Origin: Caldifarciminota bacterium
GTDB lineage: Bacteria; Hydrothermota; Tepidihabitantia; SM23-42
Direction of reading: 5' to 3'
NCBI GenBank assembly: GCA_020349965.1
Contig: CP070705.1
Coordinates: forward strand, 373,498-437,497
DNA: 64,000 bases
In this document: positions 1-7,839 of the stretch, piece by piece
Layout: each line of letters starts with the position of its first letter
Position numbering within the stretch: the first letter of the stretch is position 1
Notes under the pieces: generated by a model
What the model saw: the letters and a program-made list of their open reading frames with translations, nothing else
What the model was told of the DNA's origin: nothing
Databases searched by the model: none
Position numbers and translations under genes: made by a program

Positions 1-227
1 TCGCCATCCTCAGCGCCGGCACCGATGGCGTTGATGGCCACACAGATGCTGCCGGTGCTTTCATTAACCAGGGGACGAATGCTCTTGCAAAGAAAAAAGG
101 GTTCGATCTTTCTACGACGCTCCATAATTACGATTCACACTCTCTATTCAAGCAAACCAAAAGCCTCGTTGTCACCGGACGCACGAGAACGAATGTCATG
201 GACATACAGATCGTATTGGCCGACTAA
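1..227 (+). CDS. Glycerate 2-kinase (MOFRL family), C-terminal fragment
   Basis: This is the last ~75 codons of a gene cut by the window edge; the reading frame begins at base 3 and ends at TAA 225-227. The peptide contains GTDGVDGHTDAAGAF followed by a stretch ending VTGRTRTNVMDIQIVLAD. This matches the conserved C-terminal end of MOFRL-type glycerate 2-kinases, which phosphorylate D-glycerate in the cytosol. The GTDGxDGxTDAAGA motif is family knowledge. The stop is 14 bases before the next start, so it is probably co-transcribed with the radical SAM gene. The N-terminal part cannot be judged. Confidence 0.85.
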   Translation, partial: AILSAGTDGVDGHTDAAGAFINQGTNALAKKKGFDLSTTLHNYDSHSLFKQTKSLVVTGRTRTNVMDIQIVLAD

Positions 228-241
228 CACACTGCCGCGGC

Positions 242-1558
242 ATGAACAGACATGTCACGAGACCCAGGGCATTGCTCGTCAATCCGTGGATCTATGATTT
301 CAAGGCTTTCGACTTCTGGAACAAACCGGTCGGGCTGCTCATCCTTTCAAGTCTGCTAAGAAAGTTCGGATTTGAATTAGATTTCATTGACTGCATGGAC
401 CGCCTGAGTCCGCACTATACCACTAACACAAGAACAGATATGTGGGGACGCGGCAAGTATCACTCCGAAGAAGTCGACAGACCGAAGATCCTCAAGGTTG
501 TTCCCCGACGGTACAAGCGGTACGGCATACCACGTGAAATATTTGCCCATGCCGTTCGAGATCTCACAATACCTGATTTCATTTTCATTACGTCATCGAT
601 GACATATTGGTACCAGGGCGTATTCGAGGCGATAAGAATACTGCGCCAAACATTCCCCCACGCGCACATAGTACTCGGCGGCATCTATGCCACGCTCTGC
701 AAAAGACATGCAAGAAAATTTTCAGGAGCCGATACGATAATTGCAGGTGCGGTCGAAGAACACATTCCTGAATTGACCGCGGCACTTGGACTGTTGCCAG
801 GACCGCACACTATGCCATATGCATTTGCATCCGATTATTCACTCTATGAAAAACTGCGATACGCTGTTACTCTCACGTCGCGCGGTTGTCCTCTTAACTG
901 CACCTACTGTGCAACAAAAGTACTGTGCGGCGGATTTACCACTGCTTCGGTTGACACTGTCATCTCACAGATAGATACTATTCAGAGAAAAACCAATAAC
1001 ATCGCTTTCTTCGACGATGCTTTGCTATACAATGAATCATTCCCCGAATTGCTGAGAACAATCATCGACAAGAAATACCATCTTGACCTCCATGCGTCGA
1101 ACGGTTTACATTGCAGGTACATCACGGAAGAAATCGCCCGGCTCATGTTTGAGGCGAACTTCAAGACCATTTACCTCAGCCTGGAAACGACCAATCCTGT
1201 TGTTCAACAGCAGACAGGCGGCAAGGTGAACACCGACGAATTCAGAAAAGCCGTCAAACTCCTCACCAAGACTGGCTTCACCCCGAATCAAATACATGCG
1301 TACATACTCTATGGCATGCCCGGACAGGGGTATGATGAGATCATCGATTCGATCAAGCTGTGCCGCGACCTCAGGGTAAACCCGCACCTATGCGAATTTT
1401 CACCGATCCCGCATACCGTTGAATATCACAAGACCGGTTTCGACGAAGACACAGACCCTTTACACCATAACAACCTTTTCTATACATGGTATTATCCTGA
1501 ACCGAAAACCGACCTGTACAAGAGAATCAAGGGCTATCTTTCTCAGGCGCACCGTTGA
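242..1558 (+). CDS. B12-binding-type radical SAM protein
   Basis: 438 aa. The N-terminal part (about 10-180) has the Rossmann-like pattern of B12-binding radical SAM proteins: LLVNPW near 11, PVGLLILSSLLRKFGFEL near 29, and IVLGGIYAT near 143. A DxHxxG cobalamin motif is not visible. The radical SAM core starts at RGCPLNCTYC (C216, C220, C223, CX3CX2C), which binds the 4Fe-4S/SAM cluster. Later landmarks are FFDDALLYN and YGMPGQGYDE. Family members methylate or rearrange small molecules; the substrate here is not visible. The gene follows the glycerate kinase by 14 bases with no clear ribosome site, suggesting coupled translation. It converges on the 4-TM gene that ends at 1596. Confidence 0.85.
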   Translation: MNRHVTRPRALLVNPWIYDFKAFDFWNKPVGLLILSSLLRKFGFELDFIDCMDRLSPHYTTNTRTDMWGRGKYHSEEVDRPKILKVVPRRYKRYGIPREIFAHAVRDLTIPDFIFITSSMTYWYQGVFEAIRILRQTFPHAHIVLGGIYATLCKRHARKFSGADTIIAGAVEEHIPELTAALGLLPGPHTMPYAFASDYSLYEKLRYAVTLTSRGCPLNCTYCATKVLCGGFTTASVDTVISQIDTIQRKTNNIAFFDDALLYNESFPELLRTIIDKKYHLDLHASNGLHCRYITEEIARLMFEANFKTIYLSLETTNPVVQQQTGGKVNTDEFRKAVKLLTKTGFTPNQIHAYILYGMPGQGYDEIIDSIKLCRDLRVNPHLCEFSPIPHTVEYHKTGFDEDTDPLHHNNLFYTWYYPEPKTDLYKRIKGYLSQAHR

Positions 1559-1595
1559 CTTGTTCTATTATTGATTCCTGGAGATCGACGGGCGA

Positions 1596-2504
1596 TCAGC
1601 GTAGGTTCTTGGCTATCCTGATGCCCTGTCTCAGTATATACTCCCGCATTTTCTCGTCCGTATGATACCCGGAAGTCTTCGTTGTTGTTTGGCGGAGCAC
1701 AATAACATCAACTTCCTTTGTCTTCTTCTGTTCCACTGTCAGCTTGTCCAGGTCCGACTTCAGTCCTTTGAATTTCTTGAATAGACCGAATTCAGGACGG
1801 GCGATGATAACAACATAGAAATACGGAAAACTGCGGGATTTGACCGTATTGATCGAAATTTGCCCCTGCAATCCAATGAATGCGTCGGGTGCGTCCCTGA
1901 ATTTGATCAGAACCCTCGCATCGTTGGGAAAAGTTCCCTGTGCTGCACTGCCCATCTCGAGAAATGGCATCGCTTGCAGGCCAGGATCACCTTTTATCAT
2001 ATCTGAATCGAGTATATTCATCGTTATCTCTGCTTTGATGTCGAGGGAGTTGGGCATCCAAGCGCTCTTTCGGCCGCTCAAGATCAATCCCCCAAAAAGA
2101 ACAAACGCATTCACTATCGTTGCTATGAGAGGAAAGGGCAGCGAAATCTCCTCGAAAATCGGGAAGAGGAAACCCCCGAAAAAGATGACCGCGATCACCA
2201 ATGCGATAAAACAACCGATATTCTGTTTACGGAATTTCTTTATTCTTTCACAGTGCTCCAATACGTGTTTGATCTTCTGCGGGGTCACATCTTGCCACTG
2301 CAGATCGGCGGCGGCCACCCTCTTGACCGAAATGCCTCTTATTAGATTCAGCAATACGCAAAGAATGATGAAAGGCATGCCCGCAAGAATATTGTGCGTG
2401 CTGAGCTGAAGCAGGAATCCGGAAACGATCAGCACCGCCGATACGGCGCTTCGCACCCTGGACCCGATCTTATCGAGTATCAAATAAGCACGAAAATCTT
2501 CCAT
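1596..2504 (-). CDS. Four-TM membrane protein, last gene of the HSAC operon
   Basis: 302 aa, not recognised. Two hydrophobic hairpins are visible, at about 19-57 and 97-143, separated by a charged loop of about 40 residues. The C-terminal ~155 residues are soluble and probably cytoplasmic, ending with a Lys/Thr-rich stretch. The start ATG lies 35 bases inside the end of the radical SAM/SPASM gene, so the two are almost certainly translated from one mRNA. By position it could help to anchor, export or sense the modified product of the operon; that is inference only. There is no transporter motif (no Walker box, no peptidase motif). Confidence 0.7.
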   Translation of the reverse strand: MEDFRAYLILDKIGSRVRSAVSAVLIVSGFLLQLSTHNILAGMPFIILCVLLNLIRGISVKRVAAADLQWQDVTPQKIKHVLEHCERIKKFRKQNIGCFIALVIAVIFFGGFLFPIFEEISLPFPLIATIVNAFVLFGGLILSGRKSAWMPNSLDIKAEITMNILDSDMIKGDPGLQAMPFLEMGSAAQGTFPNDARVLIKFRDAPDAFIGLQGQISINTVKSRSFPYFYVVIIARPEFGLFKKFKGLKSDLDKLTVEQKKTKEVDVIVLRQTTTKTSGYHTDEKMREYILRQGIRIAKNLR

Positions 2505-3900
2505 CTATTTCCCCTCTGCCGCAGGCTTGCCAATACAATGGACAGGCACCCCGACACACAGTATAATCATCACATTGTAGACATTCGGTCGGTGCGTACT
2601 CTCCATGTTTGTAGTAATCTAACCCGTCTGACTGCCAGATTTCATCGAAGTTGCTCTTCAAGAGAGAACCGACGGGCTGGCGCCATGAAGAACACGGAAT
2701 TATATTTCCCGTTGGATCGATGCTCAGTAAGCCGGTTATTGCAGCGCATGCCTTGTTGCCCAGACCACTGGCAATAGGATTGAACATACATAACGGCACA
2801 GGTGAATACCACAAAAACCTGACATCTTGCTCTTCGGCAAACCTTTTTATGTCAATAATATGGTCGCCGATCTCTGAATAAGATGTCCACAAATCTTCTC
2901 TACTGCCCGCGCGACCACACGGTATGAGTAAGTTCATTGATAACCGATTGAGCCCAAGACATTTAGCAAGCACGACGATCTCCTTCGCATACGCGATATT
3001 ATGCCGTGACAGTGTTGTATTGGTATGAACGGGGATGCCGGCATCTCTCAATGACGCTATCCCCCGGGTCGACGCGTCAAAGGCCCCCTGTTTTCCAGTG
3101 ATCATGTCGTGAATCTCGCTATTTGGACCTTCGATGCTTACCTGGGCGCTCGAGAGGCCGGCCTTCTTCAAGGACCGAACAGTGTCATCATAGAGCAGCG
3201 TCCCGTTTGTTATGAGATTCGTCCAAAGGCCGATCTGCGCCGCATATGAGATCAATTTTGCGATATCCTCACGCAATAGTGGTTCGCCACCAGTGAAGCT
3301 GACCGACGGAACCTTTGCTTCGTGATAGATCTTGAAGAGAATCTTCTTGAGATCGTTGGTGCTCAATTCTCTGCCGCAGTGGTCACCTACGTAACAAAAC
3401 TCACACGCCAGATTACACCGGTAGGTCACTGCAACCTCTGATAGAATTGGGTATACGTTCAAATTGTCAGAGAACTCATGGTAATCGACCGCGTTGCGCT
3501 TTTCATTATCACGCAGGCAACCCTTCATTATCGCCCTCAGGTCACAGAAGAAATAGTGAATATCCCTGCGCTTATTCTCATCATTACCCACTCTTAAGAG
3601 CAGGTCAGTGATCGTATGGCCACTCAACAGATAACTCATGATCTCGATTCCAGATTCGTTCAATCCGTATACTTGATTGGGAACGAGGATGAGGAGCCGG
3701 TCAATCTTCCTTACGCATACGTAGGGTCTGATCTTGCAGATAAAATCGTCCACCCACCCCAAATCAAACTCCCTCATTGAATCCATAGCCAGGTCAGTTA
3801 ATCCGTAATTTTCCGTTTCCCAAATTACCTTATGTACCTTAAGTAATTTAGGAATCTTCTCTTTTAGAAGATTGCTCAGAATGGGCATTCGAATTTTCAT
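2470..3900 (-). CDS. Radical SAM/SPASM maturase with fused PqqD-like domain
   Basis: 476 aa from ATG 3900; the longer frame to 3972 is rejected because it only reads back through the repeat tail of the upstream gene. Residues ~74-126 (VYGLNESGIEIMSYLLSG and following) resemble PqqD-like RiPP recognition elements. The radical SAM core has CNLACEFC (C162, C166, C169) and the SAM-binding FTGGEPL. The C-terminal ~75 residues carry the SPASM pattern (C403, then CLQC, C, C, C, C), which binds auxiliary Fe-S clusters. Enzymes of this build modify ribosomal peptides, often forming thioether or C-C links at Cys. Its ATG overlaps the stop of the HSAC-repeat gene as ATGA, strongly suggesting that the Cys tail is its substrate (inference). 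Confidence 0.85.
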   Translation of the reverse strand: MKIRMPILSNLLKEKIPKLLKVHKVIWETENYGLTDLAMDSMREFDLGWVDDFICKIRPYVCVRKIDRLLILVPNQVYGLNESGIEIMSYLLSGHTITDLLLRVGNDENKRRDIHYFFCDLRAIMKGCLRDNEKRNAVDYHEFSDNLNVYPILSEVAVTYRCNLACEFCYVGDHCGRELSTNDLKKILFKIYHEAKVPSVSFTGGEPLLREDIAKLISYAAQIGLWTNLITNGTLLYDDTVRSLKKAGLSSAQVSIEGPNSEIHDMITGKQGAFDASTRGIASLRDAGIPVHTNTTLSRHNIAYAKEIVVLAKCLGLNRLSMNLLIPCGRAGSREDLWTSYSEIGDHIIDIKRFAEEQDVRFLWYSPVPLCMFNPIASGLGNKACAAITGLLSIDPTGNIIPCSSWRQPVGSLLKSNFDEIWQSDGLDYYKHGEYAPTECLQCDDYTVCRGACPLYWQACGRGEIDGRFSCLFDTR

Positions 3901-5411
3901 CAGTGCGCTCCTCCACTCACGCAAGCTGAATGACAAGCCGAGTGACAGGCCGAATGACACGCCGAATGACACGCCGAATGGCAGGCCGAATGGCAGGCGT
4001 CATGGCACGCGGTATGAACATAGCACGCACTATGGCAGGCATCAGACCGCACAAACGCGGCATAATTCCTTATCGGTCCACCATATGCAACAAATGCCCT
4101 CTCGGTCTGGGCATAGTATCTACGCCTCCCAAAATCGCGTCCCATGAGGTAGTCATAGTAGTCTTTCTTGTCGTACTCGGCATCGATCGCTTTGTCAGGC
4201 GACGGTGCACCGATCTTTTCGGTATAATAAGATCTTGTCGCATCCAGATCGCAATCCCACGCCTTCGCTGAAAGATTCTCGACCACCTGAGTAACGAGCG
4301 ATTTCAATGCTGCCTCGTCCATCGAGCCATCCGGTCTAATCGCATCACAGAAAGCGCTCTCGTAGTAGCGGAGGCCAGGTGGTCTCTGCAGTATCTTGAT
4401 CCTCAAGGGCACTTGCGACGTAATCTCGACTATTCCATTCTCAGAGAGATTGGTGGCCAGTATCGTTAAGATCTTGTTGACCGGATAGTCAAGGAGCAGG
4501 GCTGCTTCGATCAAATCCAGTTTGGCAACCTTGCCTGATTTCCGAAACGTGGCAACTTCTATCTTCGGCGGCACCCAATCATTCCTCAGCCACTGGAGAC
4601 CTGCAACATCACTATACGCGCCTTTTATGTTGCGTGCTTTGCGATTAGAGTAGAAAAGATAGGGAATGACGTACAGCACCATATAAAGCAATTCATAAGG
4701 AAACGAAAATCCTTTCCCTTCTTCAGGGGTTGTCCGAATCTTGCCGAACCGGTCCGTCCTGAAATATCCCGCTGGCACATACTGTTGCATCAACATCTTC
4801 TCGCGGGTCGCCAGGTCATTCCGGTGAAGGCGTACCGCAAAGTAATATTCACCCGCGTACTCCTGGCCAAAGTAGGAAATCAAATACCTTTCGTTCATGA
4901 ACCTTTCTGTCCGGAATCCATAATCATCCGGATTCACGATCTCTCCGGGTACCTGTATCGGATAGTAGACCAGCACGGTGTAGTGTTCAAGTGGCTCGTC
5001 CCACTGAGGCGGCGACCAGTGTAGCACCACTAAGTCGCCATATTCACTGGGCGTCGTTTCCAGATTTCTGCTTCTCGCAAGGTCTCCGCCATAATGCAAA
5101 ACATACGTGATCTCACCCGGACCAAACGCTTGACCCCTTGCCAGGAGGATGTCGTATTTATCGCCGAGGTCCTTTATCTCTAATGAATATCGCTCGCCAT
5201 ACGCATCGACTGCATAAGATTCCTCATAGTCAAAATAGGGTTCGACCGAAATACCCTGGAGGTAGAAACCATGCATAGAACCTGATAGTACTTCATACCT
5301 TATTTTGTACACAAAATCTGCGCGACCATCCTGCCACAATGATACATCGACTTCCACCCAGCGCAGGTCAGCCGACACTGCCAACAACGCCATCAGAATC
5401 AAATCAACCAT
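3900..5411 (-). CDS. Membrane protein with C-terminal HSAC repeat tail (putative modified precursor)
   Basis: 503 aa. Residues 1-14 form a short signal or anchor sequence. About 15-230 is an aromatic-rich, probably extracytoplasmic beta domain. A TM segment lies at ~237-254, and a soluble, presumably cytoplasmic region of ~200 residues follows. The last 48 residues are the odd part: SDAC, HSAC, HTAC, HDAC, then six perfect HSAC units and the end VSGGAH, giving ten Cys, mostly spaced by four (459 to 497). The repeat codons differ at synonymous sites, so the protein motif itself is maintained. The ATGA overlap with the PqqD-radical SAM-SPASM gene suggests this tail is enzymatically modified, by analogy with repeat precursors such as the His-Xaa-Ser system. 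It could instead bind metal through His/Cys. Confidence 0.8.
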   Translation of the reverse strand: MVDLILMALLAVSADLRWVEVDVSLWQDGRADFVYKIRYEVLSGSMHGFYLQGISVEPYFDYEESYAVDAYGERYSLEIKDLGDKYDILLARGQAFGPGEITYVLHYGGDLARSRNLETTPSEYGDLVVLHWSPPQWDEPLEHYTVLVYYPIQVPGEIVNPDDYGFRTERFMNERYLISYFGQEYAGEYYFAVRLHRNDLATREKMLMQQYVPAGYFRTDRFGKIRTTPEEGKGFSFPYELLYMVLYVIPYLFYSNRKARNIKGAYSDVAGLQWLRNDWVPPKIEVATFRKSGKVAKLDLIEAALLLDYPVNKILTILATNLSENGIVEITSQVPLRIKILQRPPGLRYYESAFCDAIRPDGSMDEAALKSLVTQVVENLSAKAWDCDLDATRSYYTEKIGAPSPDKAIDAEYDKKDYYDYLMGRDFGRRRYYAQTERAFVAYGGPIRNYAAFVRSDACHSACYVHTACHDACHSACHSACHSACHSACHSACHSACVSGGAH

Positions 5412-5456
5412 TCTCTTCTATGGAAGACCTGAGGGATTCTTATTATTCCGCAAGTA

Positions 5457-5846
5457 CTATTCTCTCGACGCTTCTGCTCTTGCCCTGAGAAGATCGGCCT
5501 GGGCAGCAATGAAAGCTGCATACGCCTCTTTGGCATCGGCCCAGCATGTCTCGTCCGGGAACGATGCCACGATCCCCTGCCAGACGATCTTGTAGACCTT
5601 CTCGAGTACCTCTTTTGAAGGTCCCTTCCCCGTCTGCTCGAACTGGGCCACAACAGGCACCGGCTGAAAGACCGGCGCGGGTCCGGCAACGATATCGGTC
5701 TGTGCACCAAGAAAAACGACACCCATATTCTCGATGACATCGATATGTATCTTAATAGCATTCAAGACTGAAGCGATCGAGAAATCTGCTGTCGAAAACT
5801 TCATGAGCAGAGTATTACCTTTAATCTCCCCATAGGGTAAATTCAT
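5457..5846 (-). CDS. Hypothetical 129-aa protein, first gene of the HSAC operon
   Basis: Not recognised. Two adjacent ATGs are available; ATG 5846 is chosen because GGAGG at 5851-5855 lies 4 bases upstream of it but only 1 base from the ATG at 5849. The protein is soluble, with no signal peptide. It has a beta-rich N-terminus, a Pro-rich middle (AGPAPVFQPVPVV) and an Ala-rich helical C-terminus with one Cys (DETCWADAKEAYAAF). It is 45 bases before the HSAC-repeat gene and directly behind a strong promoter at 5864-5891, so it belongs to that operon. It might be a partner or chaperone of the system, but nothing in the sequence proves it. Confidence 0.65.
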   Translation of the reverse strand: MNLPYGEIKGNTLLMKFSTADFSIASVLNAIKIHIDVIENMGVVFLGAQTDIVAGPAPVFQPVPVVAQFEQTGKGPSKEVLEKVYKIVWQGIVASFPDETCWADAKEAYAAFIAAQADLLRARAEASRE

Positions 5847-5863
5847 CATACCTCCTTTTTCTG

Positions 5864-5891
5864 ATTGTATACAGATTGGCACTTGTGTCAA
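5864..5891 (-). promoter_or_regulatory. Promoter of the HSAC/radical SAM operon
   Basis: On the minus strand TTGACA (5891-5886) and TACAAT (5869-5864) are separated by 16 bases. The predicted start near 5857 leaves a short leader carrying the AGGAGG site of the 129-aa gene. Confidence 0.7.
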
Positions 5892-5901
5892 TTTCCAGCA
5901 A

Positions 5902-5933
5902 AAAAGGGGGCAGGAATATTCCTGCCCCCTTTT
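5902..5933 (-). terminator. Rho-independent terminator after the porin-like gene
   Basis: A perfect 14-bp stem (5902-5915 with 5920-5933) closes a 4-base ATAT loop. The GC core is GGGGGCAGGA and is flanked by A and T runs, so the transcript ends in U residues. It lies 14 bases beyond the stop at 5948 and separates the porin-like gene from the HSAC operon promoter. Confidence 0.85.
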
Positions 5934-5947
5934 CCAACGATGAGATA

Positions 5948-7321
5948 CTAGAAGCTGAGATAGGCAAATAGATAGCCGCCGATCATGGGATCGACATCGG
6001 TGCCGAAATAGTCACCGGGTGTCCAGTAACCTACCGTGCCGCCGAGCGTAAGAGTTTTTCTGAATGTATACGTAGTAAGCAGCGCAATTTCATACCCCAT
6101 ATCACTCTCATCACCGGAAGCGACCCAGTTCCTTGAATACTTGAAGAAATCAGCCCGCACGGTCAACGGACCCTGGTAGAACCCGACGTTGGCATTGATC
6201 ACGTTCAGGTTGTTTGCCAGCGTTTCATCTGAAGTCAGCAATGAAAATCCGAACGGTGTTTTCTGCACATGCGCTGGCCCAAAGCCTGGCCACCACTTGT
6301 AGAACCCGAACGTGTACGGACCCCAGATCGGAGATTCGTACAGTTCATTCTCGGTGTCGGGCAGAGGGTTGCCAAGGGTGTCATACTCTATCTCGTTGCC
6401 GCTGAATGCTACATACCCCACACCAAAAAAGACCGGAAGTGTTAAAGGAGCAAACGAGAACCTGCCCATGTAGTGCATACCCGCATAATCGAAGGACTCA
6501 TCAGTGAACAGCGTGTCCTCCCAATCCCTTTGCCAATCTCCCATCATCATGGTGAATTCGCCGGCGAGCGTGAGGCCGGCGAGCGGGCCGACGTCCAGTC
6601 TGCCGCCGAGCCACATCGGGTTATCTTTCTCGGTATATTCTCCGTACTCAACATCATAGTAGCTGTACGTCCTGTAGAACCAGTACGGAGCAACGCGCAC
6701 AAAGCCTTCCACGAATTTGCCGGTCAACCACAGGCCGAACAGATCAATATCATCAGGTACCTCGGGGAAAAAATACTCCCAGCCCGTGCCCTCATACCAG
6801 CGGCCGCCGCCTTCGTATAACCTGTACCAGGACAGGTCAACCTCAAAACCTTCCGTATTGGCGTAGAACTTCGCGCCCATGGCTCCATCTTCACCGCCGT
6901 CATAGATACCGTCACCGTAAAGAACGTGCATCTTTCCGGCTCTGAAGCATATCGGCGAATCGAAAAGATTGGCAATATCCAGGTATGCCTCGCGTACTGC
7001 AACATCCTCCCCCGGCTTATCAGTTGTGAGAAGGTGCCCCCACGACCCCTCACCGGTAACAGGGTGCAGTCCAAACGTACCCCAACCGCCGACCGTCACC
7101 TTGGTGGATATGCCTGAACCGAAGTCCGCATTGATTCCCAGATCAGCGTGCATATAGAAGAATTGATCCCCATCAGCAGTGGCACCGGTATCGAAATCAG
7201 CGTTGTGCCAGAAAAAACTGTAGATGTAGAACGTGCCGCTGCTGGTTATTTCTGGCTTTCCTGCAAATGCCAGCGAACCCACAAACACGGCTAACATAAC
7301 ACATAGTACTCTATGATGCAT
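5948..7321 (-). CDS. Porin-like outer-membrane beta-barrel protein
   Basis: 457 aa. A signal peptide is clear (about 1-20, ending SLAFA). The rest alternates short amphipathic strands rich in Trp, Tyr, Phe and Gly with Asp/Gly turns, and the chain ends LFAYLSF with a terminal Phe, typical of outer-membrane barrels. The size and texture resemble alginate-export or phosphate-selective-type porins, but the substrate is not evident. Start ATG 7321 has GGAGG just upstream. It is transcribed alone: a hairpin terminator follows, and a promoter at 7748-7775 lies far upstream, beyond a decayed barrel fragment. Confidence 0.75.
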   Translation of the reverse strand: MHHRVLCVMLAVFVGSLAFAGKPEITSSGTFYIYSFFWHNADFDTGATADGDQFFYMHADLGINADFGSGISTKVTVGGWGTFGLHPVTGEGSWGHLLTTDKPGEDVAVREAYLDIANLFDSPICFRAGKMHVLYGDGIYDGGEDGAMGAKFYANTEGFEVDLSWYRLYEGGGRWYEGTGWEYFFPEVPDDIDLFGLWLTGKFVEGFVRVAPYWFYRTYSYYDVEYGEYTEKDNPMWLGGRLDVGPLAGLTLAGEFTMMMGDWQRDWEDTLFTDESFDYAGMHYMGRFSFAPLTLPVFFGVGYVAFSGNEIEYDTLGNPLPDTENELYESPIWGPYTFGFYKWWPGFGPAHVQKTPFGFSLLTSDETLANNLNVINANVGFYQGPLTVRADFFKYSRNWVASGDESDMGYEIALLTTYTFRKTLTLGGTVGYWTPGDYFGTDVDPMIGGYLFAYLSF

Positions 7322-7494
7322 CTTTCCTCCTTCGTTCCAACGTTTTTTTCGTTCTATACGCCATTTTCACCACTCTATGGAGGCCCGGCTCTCTTCCACA
7401 ACTGTGAAACGGAGAGTCGAAGCAATCACTGTATTGACTGATCAGGATCCGATATGACACCGCAACAATCCAACTATAGTTGTGCTCTTTGAAA

Positions 7495-7610
7495 TCAGAA
7501 TGAGTACTCCGCCCTTATGCTGCCCACGGCCACAGGTAATGTTGTCGATATACTCCGCTTCACGTCCCACCTCCGTGTAGACTACAAATACCTATCAATG
7601 TCCTTTGCAC
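7495..7610 (-). pseudogene. Possible remnant of a deleted beta-barrel gene
   Basis: This lies in the 518-base gap 7322-7839. AAGGAGG (7613-7619) precedes a short frame from GTG 7610 that stops after 17 codons. A second frame begins behind a TAG and runs into a segment ending VGSIRAEYSF at TGA 7497-7495, which looks like the last strand of an outer-membrane barrel. Together with the promoter at 7748-7775 this suggests a gene that lost its middle. The match is short and could be chance. Confidence 0.3.
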
Positions 7611-7747
7611 CACCTCCTTCCGTGATTTTTTCTCTCCTGCAAATCCGGGAAAACAACAAGCCAGTCCGCTGCATAATTTTCAGCAATCAAGCTTCGACAT
7701 GATTACTGCGCGCACTGGCACTGCCTCCTCCCATCCATTACTTGGCA

Positions 7748-7775
7748 ATTATACTACCCGATGATCTAAAGTCAA
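7748..7775 (-). promoter_or_regulatory. Promoter upstream of the porin-like gene
   Basis: On the minus strand TTGACT (7775-7770) and TATAAT (7753-7748) have a 16-base spacer. It lies just after the end of hom and points toward the remnant at 7495-7610 and the porin-like gene, which would have a leader of about 420 bases. Confidence 0.65.
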
Positions 7776-7839
7776 GTGCTGCCAGAGCGATCTTGCGCCG
7801 GTTCAGTGCCAACCTATGTAGCAGCCGCCTCAATTGAGA

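Noticed and set aside
3921..3992. Tandem 12-base repeats as a CRISPR-like array
   Set aside because: The repeats are coding, directly adjacent and without spacers; no cas genes are present.
3930..4271. Plus-strand frame rich in Met-Thr-Arg/Met-Ala-Gly repeats over the HSAC tail
   Set aside because: It is the complement of the 12-base HSAC repeats; the minus-strand frame has the signal peptide, domains and synonymous codon variation.
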